A stretch of 64,000 nt of DNA from an uncultured Treponema sp. GTDB taxonomy: Bacteria; Spirochaetota; Spirochaetia; Treponematales; Treponemataceae. The stretch covers positions 62,001 through 126,000 of the forward strand of contig CALHVG010000050.1 of the NCBI GenBank assembly GCA_938039145.1, written 5' to 3'. The stretch's first letter is position 1. Every line of letters begins with the position of its first letter. The notes under the pieces were generated by a model that was not told where the DNA came from, did no database searches, and was given only the letters and a program-made list of their open reading frames with translations. The translations under genes and the position numbers were made by a program. This document shows positions 51,052-58,683 of the stretch, piece by piece.

Positions 51052-52089
51052 ATGAGCAAAAATGGAGACCGCTTTATGTGCGGCGGATTTTGGGGAAAGC
51101 TTGTTTTGGGGGCGGGCGTTTTTTTGTGTCTGCCGTTTGTTGTTTTGGGCTGTGCGAAAAAAACTGATTCGCTTAAAATCTATTCGATTCTTCACGAGGA
51201 AGAGACTGTCGCTTTGACGGAACTTTTCACGGAAAAAACTAAAATTCCGGCTGTTTTTCTTAGGGCTTCCACGGGGGAACTTGTGAACCGTGTGATTGCG
51301 GAAAAGAATTCGCCGCAGGCTGACGTTCTTTTGGGCGGAGCTTCAAGCTATCATATTCAGGCTGATAAAATCGGTGCTCTTGAGCCTTATTTTTCCGAAA
51401 ACGCAAAAAATCTGCCTTCTTACGCTGTTGCTGAAAATCATACTTGGACGGGATTTTGCGTTCTTTCGCTGGGAATCGGCGTGAACACAAAACGTTTTTC
51501 CGAAAAATTTCCTGATTTGGAGATGCCTAAAACTTGGGACGACCTTTTGAATCCTCGTTTCAAAGGAGAAATCGTTATTACAAATCCTGTTGCCTCTTCT
51601 ACGGCTTATCTTTTTGTTCAAAATCAACTTCAGCGGCTGGGTTGGGACGGCGGCTGGGATTATCTTTTTGCGCTTGCGTCTCTTGTGGGGCAGTTTCCCG
51701 ACAGCGGAAGTGCGCCCGCAAAACTTTTGGGGACAGGGGAATATGCGCTCGGTGTCTCGTATCTTCACGCCATCGAAAAATACAGGGCGGACGGTTTTTC
51801 GCTTGTGGCAATTGCGCCGCCTGAATCGGCAGGAGATGTCGATTGCATTTCCATAATGAAAAACACGAAAAAATTGGAATGGGCAAAGGCGTTCGTGGAT
51901 TTTATGCTTTCGAAAGAAGCGCAGGAACTTATGAGTTCGCTGGATTTTACCGTTCCCGTAAATCCGATGGCTGTTGGGGCGAAAGGTTCTGTTCCTGTGG
52001 GCGAACTTGATTTGATTGATTACGACGTGGAAAAAGCTGCATCGCAAAAGGAACAGGTTCTTGAAATCTGGGCGAAAAATGTTAAATAG
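51052..52089 (+). CDS. ABC transporter substrate-binding lipoprotein, ferric iron/AfuA type
   Basis: A 345-residue binding protein with a lipoprotein signal (FVVLGC, Cys34 counting from ATG 51052; a later start is possible). The mature fold reads SLKIYSILHEEETVALTELFTEKTKI, then ASTGELVNRVIAEKNSPQADVLLGG, then PKTWDDLLNPRFKGEIVITNP, the typical order of the FbpA/AfuA/thiamine cluster of binding proteins. Members take Fe3+, phosphonates, sugar phosphates or thiamine; the ligand cannot be fixed by eye. It begins an operon with a two-domain permease and an ATPase. Confidence 0.88.
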   Translation: MSKNGDRFMCGGFWGKLVLGAGVFLCLPFVVLGCAKKTDSLKIYSILHEEETVALTELFTEKTKIPAVFLRASTGELVNRVIAEKNSPQADVLLGGASSYHIQADKIGALEPYFSENAKNLPSYAVAENHTWTGFCVLSLGIGVNTKRFSEKFPDLEMPKTWDDLLNPRFKGEIVITNPVASSTAYLFVQNQLQRLGWDGGWDYLFALASLVGQFPDSGSAPAKLLGTGEYALGVSYLHAIEKYRADGFSLVAIAPPESAGDVDCISIMKNTKKLEWAKAFVDFMLSKEAQELMSSLDFTVPVNPMAVGAKGSVPVGELDLIDYDVEKAASQKEQVLEIWAKNVK

Positions 52090-52163
52090 GATTTCGGCGA
52101 TTTTTTTTCGTCCGTTGTTTTGTGGATTGTATTTTTGTGAAAGAAAAATCGGGAAGGTTTTTA

Positions 52164-53816
52164 GTGGGCTTTGATTCGTTAAGAAAAAGCAGGTCGCTTT
52201 TTGTGGCGTGGCTTTTAGTTGCGGTGTTTTTTTTCGTCTGCATGCTTTTCCCGCTTTTTTTGGCATTGATATATGTGCGTTTGGGCGACTTCAAGGCGGT
52301 CTTTTTTCAAGAGCTGTGGCGAAGGACAATGCTCAACACCCTTTTGGAATGTGTTTTTTCCACCGCACTTTCTGTGCTGGTCGGCTATGTGTTTGCCTAT
52401 GCCGTTGTAAAAGGTGACATTCCTGCAAGGAGATTTTTTGCCGCTATTCCGATTCTTCATCTTATAACGCCGCCGTTTGTGGGCGGGCTTGCGTTCATTC
52501 TTCTTTTTGGGAAGCAGGGGTTTATCACGCACAAAGTTTTGGGGCTTAATATTTCTTTGTATGGATTTTCCGGGCTTTTGATTGCGCAGACGCTTTGTTT
52601 TTTCCCGATGGCGTATCTTATTTGTGCGCAGACGCTGAAGGGAATCAACGAGAATTTGGAAAACGCCGCAAGAGGAATGGGCGCAAAAGGACTAAGGATT
52701 TTTTTTACGATAACGCTGCCGTTGAGCCTTCCGGGAATTATTTCTTCCGCATTGTTTGTTGCGGTAAGCGTTTTAAGCGATTTTGGAAATCCGCTGATTG
52801 TGGGCGGACGTTTTCGTGTCCTTGCGGTGGAAATCTACAGTCAGCTTACGGGCTGGCTGAAAATCGGAGTCAGCGTGGTTCTTGGAATCGTACTTGTTGT
52901 TCCGAGCCTTGCGCTGTTTTTTTTTCAGAACAGGATGAGCAAAAAAATCGGAAGAAAAAGTGCGACGATTGGTGGAAAGGGCGGTGCGTTCCCGGATTTT
53001 GAAAAGCGTTCAAAATCCACGGCAAAAACATTCGACCTTGCAAGAATTCTTCTTACGATTTTTGTCTCCTTTGTTTCGCTTTTGATTTTGGCACAATTTT
53101 TTGCTATTGTGGCAGGAAGTTTTCAGAAACTTTGGGGAATTGATTTGAGTTTTACCGCAAGCCATATAAAATCCGTTTTCCGCTACGCCAAGGAACTGAA
53201 AAATTCCCTGAGTTTCGCTTTTATTTCGGCGTTCTTGAGCACGGTTTTGGCGATTCTTTCTGCGTACATGGTTCATCGCGCTGCGATTCCGCTAAAAAAA
53301 AGCATGGACGTTTTTTCTCAGTTGCCTGCCGCAATTCCGGGCTCACTTTTCGGACTTGCGATTTCACTTTCCGCAAACCTTGTCGGATTCCACAATTCAA
53401 AGGTTTTGATAATTGTTGCGATTACGGTGGGTTTTCTTCCGTTTGCGTACAGAATAATTTCCGATTCGCTCGGACAGATTTCGCCGACGCTTGACGACGG
53501 TGCTATGTCTTTGGGTGCAAATCAGCTTTCCGTGCTTGCAACAGTTCTTGCTCCTATTGCAAAAAACGGAATCGCCGGCGCATTTATCTACTGCTTTATC
53601 CGTGGGGTAGGAACGCTTAGTTCCGTGATTTTTTTGGTTTCGTTCGACACTCCGCTGGCTTCCGTGCGGATAATAAACCTTGCGGAACAAGGCGACTGGG
53701 GAAAATCCGCGTCGCTTGCGCTTGTGCTTACGGCAGGAATATTTTTTGTGATTACGTTAGGCTTTTTGTGCGGAAAAATATTTAAGGACGGTAAAAAATG
53801 GCGTTTCTTTCGATAG
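52164..53816 (+). CDS. ABC transporter permease, fused two-domain FbpB/AfuB type
   Basis: A 550-residue protein with about twelve membrane helices made of two BPD_transp_1 domains in one chain, each with an EAA-like loop facing the ATPase: NLENAARGMGAKGLRIFFTITLPLSLPGI in the first half and TLDDGAMSLGANQLSVLATVLAPIAKNGI in the second. This fused form is usual for ferric iron and related importers. GTG 52164 is chosen because GGGAAGG lies six bases upstream; frames open to GTG 52122 lack an RBS. It lies 74 bases after the binding protein gene and overlaps the ATPase gene by 19 bases. Confidence 0.9.
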   Translation: MGFDSLRKSRSLFVAWLLVAVFFFVCMLFPLFLALIYVRLGDFKAVFFQELWRRTMLNTLLECVFSTALSVLVGYVFAYAVVKGDIPARRFFAAIPILHLITPPFVGGLAFILLFGKQGFITHKVLGLNISLYGFSGLLIAQTLCFFPMAYLICAQTLKGINENLENAARGMGAKGLRIFFTITLPLSLPGIISSALFVAVSVLSDFGNPLIVGGRFRVLAVEIYSQLTGWLKIGVSVVLGIVLVVPSLALFFFQNRMSKKIGRKSATIGGKGGAFPDFEKRSKSTAKTFDLARILLTIFVSFVSLLILAQFFAIVAGSFQKLWGIDLSFTASHIKSVFRYAKELKNSLSFAFISAFLSTVLAILSAYMVHRAAIPLKKSMDVFSQLPAAIPGSLFGLAISLSANLVGFHNSKVLIIVAITVGFLPFAYRIISDSLGQISPTLDDGAMSLGANQLSVLATVLAPIAKNGIAGAFIYCFIRGVGTLSSVIFLVSFDTPLASVRIINLAEQGDWGKSASLALVLTAGIFFVITLGFLCGKIFKDGKKWRFFR

Positions 53817-54757
53817 AAAATCTTTTCTTTTCATATAAAAAAACTCCCGTGATAGCGGATTTTTCGCTTGAGGTTCGGGAAGGAACGTTCACGACTTTGC
53901 TTGGTCCGAGCGGTTGCGGAAAAACCACGCTCCTTAGACTTTTAGGCGGATTTCTTGAGCCTGCGTCCGGAAAAATCAGCATGAACGGAGTTACGATGAA
54001 CGGAATTCTTCCGAACAAAAGGCGGGTGGGGGTCGTGTTTCAGGATTATGCGCTTTTTCCGCACCTTTCCGTTGAGCAAAACCTTTTTTACGGACTTAAC
54101 ATCGAACGGAATGGCAGAAAATACAAGGAATCGAACAAAAAAATCGTTCTGGAAATGGCGGAACTTCTTGGGATTTCCGAACTTCTTGGGCGTTTTCCTT
54201 CGGAACTCAGCGGCGGTCAGCAGCAACGGGTAGCACTTGGACGAGTGCTTGTCCTGAAGCCGAATATTCTTTTGATGGACGAACCGCTTTCGTCGCTTGA
54301 TGCGAATCTTAGGAAGAAAGTTCGGGCGGAACTCAAGGAAATCCAGAAGCGGCTTAAAATCACTACGATTTATGTGACCCACGACAGGGAAGAGGCGCTT
54401 AGCCTTTCCGATGAGATTGCGGTGATGAATGAAGGGCGGATTTTGCAGCACGGAACGCCAAGGGAACTTTATTTTAATCCGGCGGACAGATTTACCGCGA
54501 GTTTTATGGGAGAGACGAATTTTTTGGATGAACGGATGGTTCGTCCCGAATGGATTGAGATTTTTCCTGCGGATTTTTCAAAGGAAGGGAAAAAGGGCGT
54601 TGTTACGGAGGTAGAATTTTTAGGTTCATTCACAAGATACAAAGTTCAACTTGATGGAAAAACCGTTCTTGTGGATAAAAACACGGTTTTGCAAGGCGCG
54701 ATAAAAATCGGGGACGAAGTACGCATAAATATCTTGAACGAATGCCGGCTTTCTTGA
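53798..54757 (+). CDS. ABC transporter ATP-binding protein, FbpC/PotA type with TOBE domain
   Basis: A 319-residue ATPase: Walker A GPSGCGKTTLLRLLGG, Q-loop VVFQDYALFPHLSV, signature LSGGQQQRVALGRVL, Walker B ILLMDEPLSSLDANLR and H-loop YVTHDREEALSLSD, all standard for the ferric/polyamine/thiamine class. The C-terminal 70 residues (KKGVVTEVEFLGSFTRYKVQLDG) form a TOBE-type regulatory domain. It ends the three-gene importer operon and overlaps the permease gene, so they are translated together. Confidence 0.93.
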   Translation: MAFLSIENLFFSYKKTPVIADFSLEVREGTFTTLLGPSGCGKTTLLRLLGGFLEPASGKISMNGVTMNGILPNKRRVGVVFQDYALFPHLSVEQNLFYGLNIERNGRKYKESNKKIVLEMAELLGISELLGRFPSELSGGQQQRVALGRVLVLKPNILLMDEPLSSLDANLRKKVRAELKEIQKRLKITTIYVTHDREEALSLSDEIAVMNEGRILQHGTPRELYFNPADRFTASFMGETNFLDERMVRPEWIEIFPADFSKEGKKGVVTEVEFLGSFTRYKVQLDGKTVLVDKNTVLQGAIKIGDEVRINILNECRLS

Positions 54758-54790
54758 TGGATTTTGGAATATTGAAACGACATAAAAAAC

Positions 54791-54814
54791 TCCTTCGAAA
54801 ATATTTTCGAAGGA
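54791..54814. terminator. Bidirectional terminator between the ABC operon and ahpC
   Basis: TCCTTCGAAAATATTTTCGAAGGA is perfectly self-complementary over 24 bases, with T runs on both flanks (AAAAAAC before, ACTTTTT after). It can end both the plus-strand importer operon and the minus-strand ahpC. Confidence 0.9.
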
Positions 54815-54861
54815 ACTTTTTATCGCATTTTGATAAAGTCAGCGAAAAGATTTTGCAAAAA

Positions 54862-55425
54862 CTAGATTGTTCCGACCAAATCGATTCCGGGCTTCAAGGT
54901 GCTTTTTCCGGGATGCCATTTTGCGGGACAAACCTGGTCGCCGTATTTTGCGACGAACTGCAAGGCTTTCACCCTTCTTAGAAGCTCTTCCGCATTGCGT
55001 CCGATGTTTCCGGCGACAACCTCATAAGCGGCAACTTTGCCTTCGGGATTCAGAACGAAAGTCGCACGTTCCGCCATTCCGCTTTCTTCGATAAGAACGT
55101 CAAAGTCCTTGCTCAAAGTGTGCGTTGGGTCGGCAATCATCGGATATTTTATTTTCTGAATTGTCTTTGACGCATCTTTCCATGCTTTGTGAACAAAGTG
55201 TGAATCCGTGGAAACGCTGTACACCTCGCAGCCGTTTTTCTTGAATTCATCATAATAATCTGCCAAATCTTCAAGCTCCGTAGGACAGACGAACGTAAAA
55301 TCCGCCGGATAGAAAAACAGCACAGACCACTTGTCAAGCAAATCACTTTTTGAGACGGTTATGAATTTGTCGTCGTGAAATGCATTTGCGACAAAGTCAT
55401 TAATTTCTTTTCCAATTAAAGACAT
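54862..55425 (-). CDS. ahpC: Peroxiredoxin AhpC, typical 2-Cys
   Basis: A 187-residue cytoplasmic peroxiredoxin. FYPADFTFVCPTE carries the peroxidatic Cys47 and KYGDQVCPAKWHPG the resolving Cys166; the AhpC length and C-terminal tail are standard. It reduces hydrogen peroxide and organic hydroperoxides. No ahpF is adjacent, so electrons probably come from the thioredoxin system (trxB at the window start) or an AhpF elsewhere. RBS TAGGAG lies before ATG 55425. Confidence 0.95.
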   Translation of the reverse strand: MSLIGKEINDFVANAFHDDKFITVSKSDLLDKWSVLFFYPADFTFVCPTELEDLADYYDEFKKNGCEVYSVSTDSHFVHKAWKDASKTIQKIKYPMIADPTHTLSKDFDVLIEESGMAERATFVLNPEGKVAAYEVVAGNIGRNAEELLRRVKALQFVAKYGDQVCPAKWHPGKSTLKPGIDLVGTI

Positions 55426-55532
55426 ATTTACTCCTAATAATAAATTTTACAGAGTTTAGCACAACTGCGGGCAGAATGTCGAGTTTTTGGGCAAATTGAT
55501 TTTGCAATACATACCGGCTTCCCGTCTGCTCG

Positions 55533-55760
55533 TTCTGTGAACAGGGAGATGAGTTCTCCCCGGGCGGAGAGAGCCCTTCTCCTCAAGCAGGGAGAGATGT
55601 TCTCCCCGAGCGGGGAGAGAGCTTCTCCTCGTACAGGGAGAGACGGTTTCCCTGTACAGGCGGCGGACGGTGCAATTGGATTTGCCGGGACAACAGGTCT
55701 CCCGTCCGCTCGCGTTTGCTATGAGCAAACGCAGATAAATCGGTTCTATGCGGGAGCAGC
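55533..55760. repeat. Tandem 23-24-base hairpin repeats plus unique flank, left of the chemoreceptor
   Basis: Five units of about 23-24 bases follow one another (55533, 55553, 55576, 55600, 55623), each with the pattern TTCTCCYC-n6-GGGAGAGA, whose two halves can pair. They run into a 100-base segment (55659-55760) with a perfect GCGTTTGCT-ATG-AGCAAACGC hairpin (55712-55732) and AAATCGGTTCTATGCGG. The same components recur at 58331-58503 in a different order. No gene is supported in 55426-56178. Confidence 0.7.
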
Positions 55761-55832
55761 TTTTATCTAACCGAGTGAGCCGTTCTCTTCAAGCATAGCT
55801 GAAATCCTTTTACAAAGCCGTCTTGTGTAGTG

Positions 55833-55902
55833 CCGTAATAGGTGACCTGTTACAGCTACAATATGCCGCCTATTACGGCTGTAACATATGACCTGTTGCA
55901 GC
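55833..55902. repeat. Inverted and direct repeats about 280 bases upstream of the chemoreceptor start
   Basis: CCGTAATAGG (55833-55842) and CCTATTACGG (55869-55878) form an exact inverted repeat, and TGACCTGTTACAGC (55843-55856) recurs as TGACCTGTTGCAGC (55889-55902), while GTTACAGC also pairs with GCTGTAAC (55878-55885). Competing folds or several protein sites are possible. A function is unknown. Confidence 0.55.
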
Positions 55903-56178
55903 ACTAATATATGGCATAGCTTAGATACCATAAATTTTAATTGCCCGCTTTATCTTGAACGGGTTTTCTGTACAGAACTTTTTCCTGTATTTGCCTTGGA
56001 TTTTACGTGATTAAATGCTGGGGATGTCAATTTTCACGGTTCTGTGTTACACCTGTTCTTAATTCATTTTGTGATATTTAATTCTTACAATGTGTCACGA
56101 ATCAGGGATTTTAAAAAGTAACTGTTTTATCTTGGGCAGTAATGTCTTTTATACAATTGCATTATTAGGGGATTATCC

Positions 56179-58302
56179 ATGAATGACCGCAAACGTTTTA
56201 CGATTCGCACTCGCCTATTGCTCTATTTTGCATTTCTGAGCACGATTTCAATTTGCGTATTGGGTTTGATTGCGGTTTTGCAGGCACGGAATGCGCTTGA
56301 GGTTCGCATTCGGGCGGATTTGTATACGATTGCCGAAGACCAGGCAAAGCTTTTTGAAGAACGGTACATTACATCGCCTAAAGCTAACCTTGAAACGCTT
56401 GCAGCCTGCCCGACTATTGCCGACCCGGATGTCTCGCCTGATGTTAAAATGGCATTTTTAACGCAGGAACTGAAACGCAATCAGGCGCTGGGCTGGCATC
56501 GCGTTATGTATGCGGCGGCAAACGGTATCCGCTGGTACACTGACGGTTCCGTGAAAACGGACAGCAAGGACAAAAAATGGTTTAAGCTTATAAACGAAGA
56601 CGGAATGTATTTAAGCAGTCCGCATTTGTCGCCGGACGAAACGCGAATCGAATACCGTATGGCAATTCCCGTTCACGGTACGCACGGCGGAACAATCGGC
56701 ATTATCGCTGTTGAATACGATGCGCTTCAAATGTCAAAGGACAGCGAAAAGATTAAGCTGGGTCGAAGCGGAAAACTTTATATCCTTGATAAAAAAGGAA
56801 TCACAATTGTTGCGCCGGACATTGGCGAAATAAAGCAGAGCATAAAGAATAAAAAGTCCACTGCGGAACTTGCAAAAGAAAATGCGGCACTTGAAAAGCT
56901 TGCCGCGTTTGAAGAACACGCGCTTGCCGCAAAGGATACCGGAATCGGATTTTACACGCTCAGCGGAACGACAAAGACCGCCGTGTACACAAAGGTTGCG
57001 CAAACGGATTGGACTCTTATCGTTCATGCTGAAGCAAAGGAATTCATGGGCTCGATTTATCGGCTTATCCGTATTTTGGCAATTATCTCTTCCGTGATTA
57101 TTTTAATCGTCATCGGGGTTACAAGTATCCTTTCGCTCAGGCTAAGCCGTCCGCTGGCGTCAACGGCGGAAGCTCTTAAAAATATTGCGGAGGGTGAAGG
57201 CGACTTGACGGTCAGTCTTCCCATGCGCGGGAATGACGAAATCAGCGACATTTCGCTGTTTTTCAACAAGACCATTCAGAAGCTGCACAAATCGATTGGG
57301 TCGGTCGGCAAGCACAGCATGATTATGGAGGAGCTTGGCAATTCGCTTGCGGTCAGCATGTCGAAGACGGCATTGTCGATTGACGAGATTCGGGCAAGCA
57401 TCGAGGGCGTAAAGACGCAGGCGCATGAGCAGACGGCGAGCGTTTCGGAAACGAAGGGGACGGTCAACCGGATTATCGGAAACCTTGAGGCGCTCAACGG
57501 GAATATCGAAAATCAGGCGGAAAGCGTTATGCGTTCATCGGAGTCGATTGCGCAGATGGTCGAAAACATCGATTCAATCACGCAATCGCTTGAAAAGAGC
57601 AATGCGCTGGCCAAAACGCTTGCGGATGCGACGGCGGAGGGTAAGCGGACGCTGCAAAACTCAAACACCGTAACGCAGAAGATTATCGAGCAGTCAGGCG
57701 GCCTCCTTGAAGCGAGCAACGTCATCCAAAATATTGCCGAGCAGACAAACCTGCTTGCGATGAATGCGGCGATTGAGGCGGCGCACGCGGGGGAAAGCGG
57801 CAAGGGGTTTGCGGTTGTTGCGGATGAGATTCGAAAATTGGCGGAAGAGTCGAGTTCGCAAGGCAAGGCGATTACGGAAACGCTCCGCCATTTGAGCGAC
57901 GAGATTGAGGTTTTGTCGTCTTCTACGAAAATTGTCGAAGAAAAGTTCAACGCCATTTTTAATTTGTCCGAAAGCGTCCGCAGCATGAGCGCCGAATTGA
58001 CGACCGCCATGCACGAACAGGAAAACGGCAGTAAGGAAGTGCTTGAGGCCATCAAGCGCATCAGCACGATAACCGCCGATGTCAAAACCGGCTCGGAAGA
58101 GATGCTGACCGGCGGGCGCGGCATCTTTGAAGAGATGCACAAGCTCGACAACCTGACGCTCCGCCTGAAAGACAGCATGAACGAAATGTCCGACGGCGTT
58201 ATGCAAATCAGCACGACCGTCCAAGAAGTCGACGACCTTGCGCAGAAAAACGAGCTGAGCATAAAACGCCTTGCGCATGAAGTGAAGAAGTTTAAAATTT
58301 AG
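56179..58302 (+). CDS. Methyl-accepting chemotaxis protein with dCache-type sensor
   Basis: A 707-residue chemoreceptor: membrane helix 1 (LLLYFAFLSTISICVLGLIAVL), a periplasmic double-Cache-like sensor domain of about 270 residues (GWHRVMYAAANGIRWYTDGS, then GIIAVEYDALQM, GKLYILDKKG, QTDWTLIVHAEAKEF), membrane helix 2, HAMP (EGEGDLTVSLPMRGNDEI) and a signalling domain with the tip NLLAMNAAIEAAHAGESGKGFAVV. Sensor domains of this kind bind small metabolites such as amino or organic acids. The gene is intact and has no poly-C tract. Composition is more GC-rich (GCG, GAG, AAG codons) than most of the window, and related repeat arrays flank it on both sides. Confidence 0.95.
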   Translation: MNDRKRFTIRTRLLLYFAFLSTISICVLGLIAVLQARNALEVRIRADLYTIAEDQAKLFEERYITSPKANLETLAACPTIADPDVSPDVKMAFLTQELKRNQALGWHRVMYAAANGIRWYTDGSVKTDSKDKKWFKLINEDGMYLSSPHLSPDETRIEYRMAIPVHGTHGGTIGIIAVEYDALQMSKDSEKIKLGRSGKLYILDKKGITIVAPDIGEIKQSIKNKKSTAELAKENAALEKLAAFEEHALAAKDTGIGFYTLSGTTKTAVYTKVAQTDWTLIVHAEAKEFMGSIYRLIRILAIISSVIILIVIGVTSILSLRLSRPLASTAEALKNIAEGEGDLTVSLPMRGNDEISDISLFFNKTIQKLHKSIGSVGKHSMIMEELGNSLAVSMSKTALSIDEIRASIEGVKTQAHEQTASVSETKGTVNRIIGNLEALNGNIENQAESVMRSSESIAQMVENIDSITQSLEKSNALAKTLADATAEGKRTLQNSNTVTQKIIEQSGGLLEASNVIQNIAEQTNLLAMNAAIEAAHAGESGKGFAVVADEIRKLAEESSSQGKAITETLRHLSDEIEVLSSSTKIVEEKFNAIFNLSESVRSMSAELTTAMHEQENGSKEVLEAIKRISTITADVKTGSEEMLTGGRGIFEEMHKLDNLTLRLKDSMNEMSDGVMQISTTVQEVDDLAQKNELSIKRLAHEVKKFKI

Positions 58303-58330
58303 GATTAGTTGATAATTATGCGTTCAGGCA

Positions 58331-58503
58331 GGCGGTGAACGGCGGAATTGATTGTGCAGGACACAGCGGTTCTTCCGTCCGCTTGCGTTTTCCATGAGCA
58401 AACGCGCATAAATCGGTTCTATGCGGAAGCCGCTCTCCTCGTACAGGGAGAGACCTTCTCCCCGGACAGTGAATGCTGTCTTCCCTGGACAGGCAGGCGG
58501 ACG
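58331..58503. repeat. Repeat array right of the chemoreceptor, same components as 55533-55760
   Basis: A 100-base segment (58331-58431) matching 55659-55760 (CCGTCCGCTTGCG, ATGAGCAAACGC, ATAAATCGGTTCTATGCGG) is followed by three of the 23-24-base units (58432-58503, with TCTCCTCGTACAGGGAGAGA intact). The order relative to the left array is reversed block-wise: unique part first, tandem units second. The rest of the gap to 58683 contains only the phytase leader. Confidence 0.65.
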
Positions 58504-58683
58504 TTTTTCTAAGGTATAGCAATCCATCCCGACCTCCTCTCCGCGAGTTCTTGCTCAGCATTTTATTTCCCGATAAAATTATTGCGTGACGGCTTGCATT
58601 GTCGGCTCGGCGGGCTCTTCCGCTTGTCCTGCGGCTGCGTGCTGTCTCATCAAATTTTACATCCTAAAAAGGAGGAGCTCATT

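Noticed and set aside
52229..52236. T-run in the ABC permease gene considered as a second phase-variation tract
   Set aside because: It is short, lies in codons for a hydrophobic helix (VFFFV) and the frame is intact; runs of this length are common in this AT-leaning DNA.
55533..55646. Short tandem repeats considered as a CRISPR array
   Set aside because: The units adjoin each other without unique spacers of constant length, are themselves palindromic and variable, and there are no cas genes.
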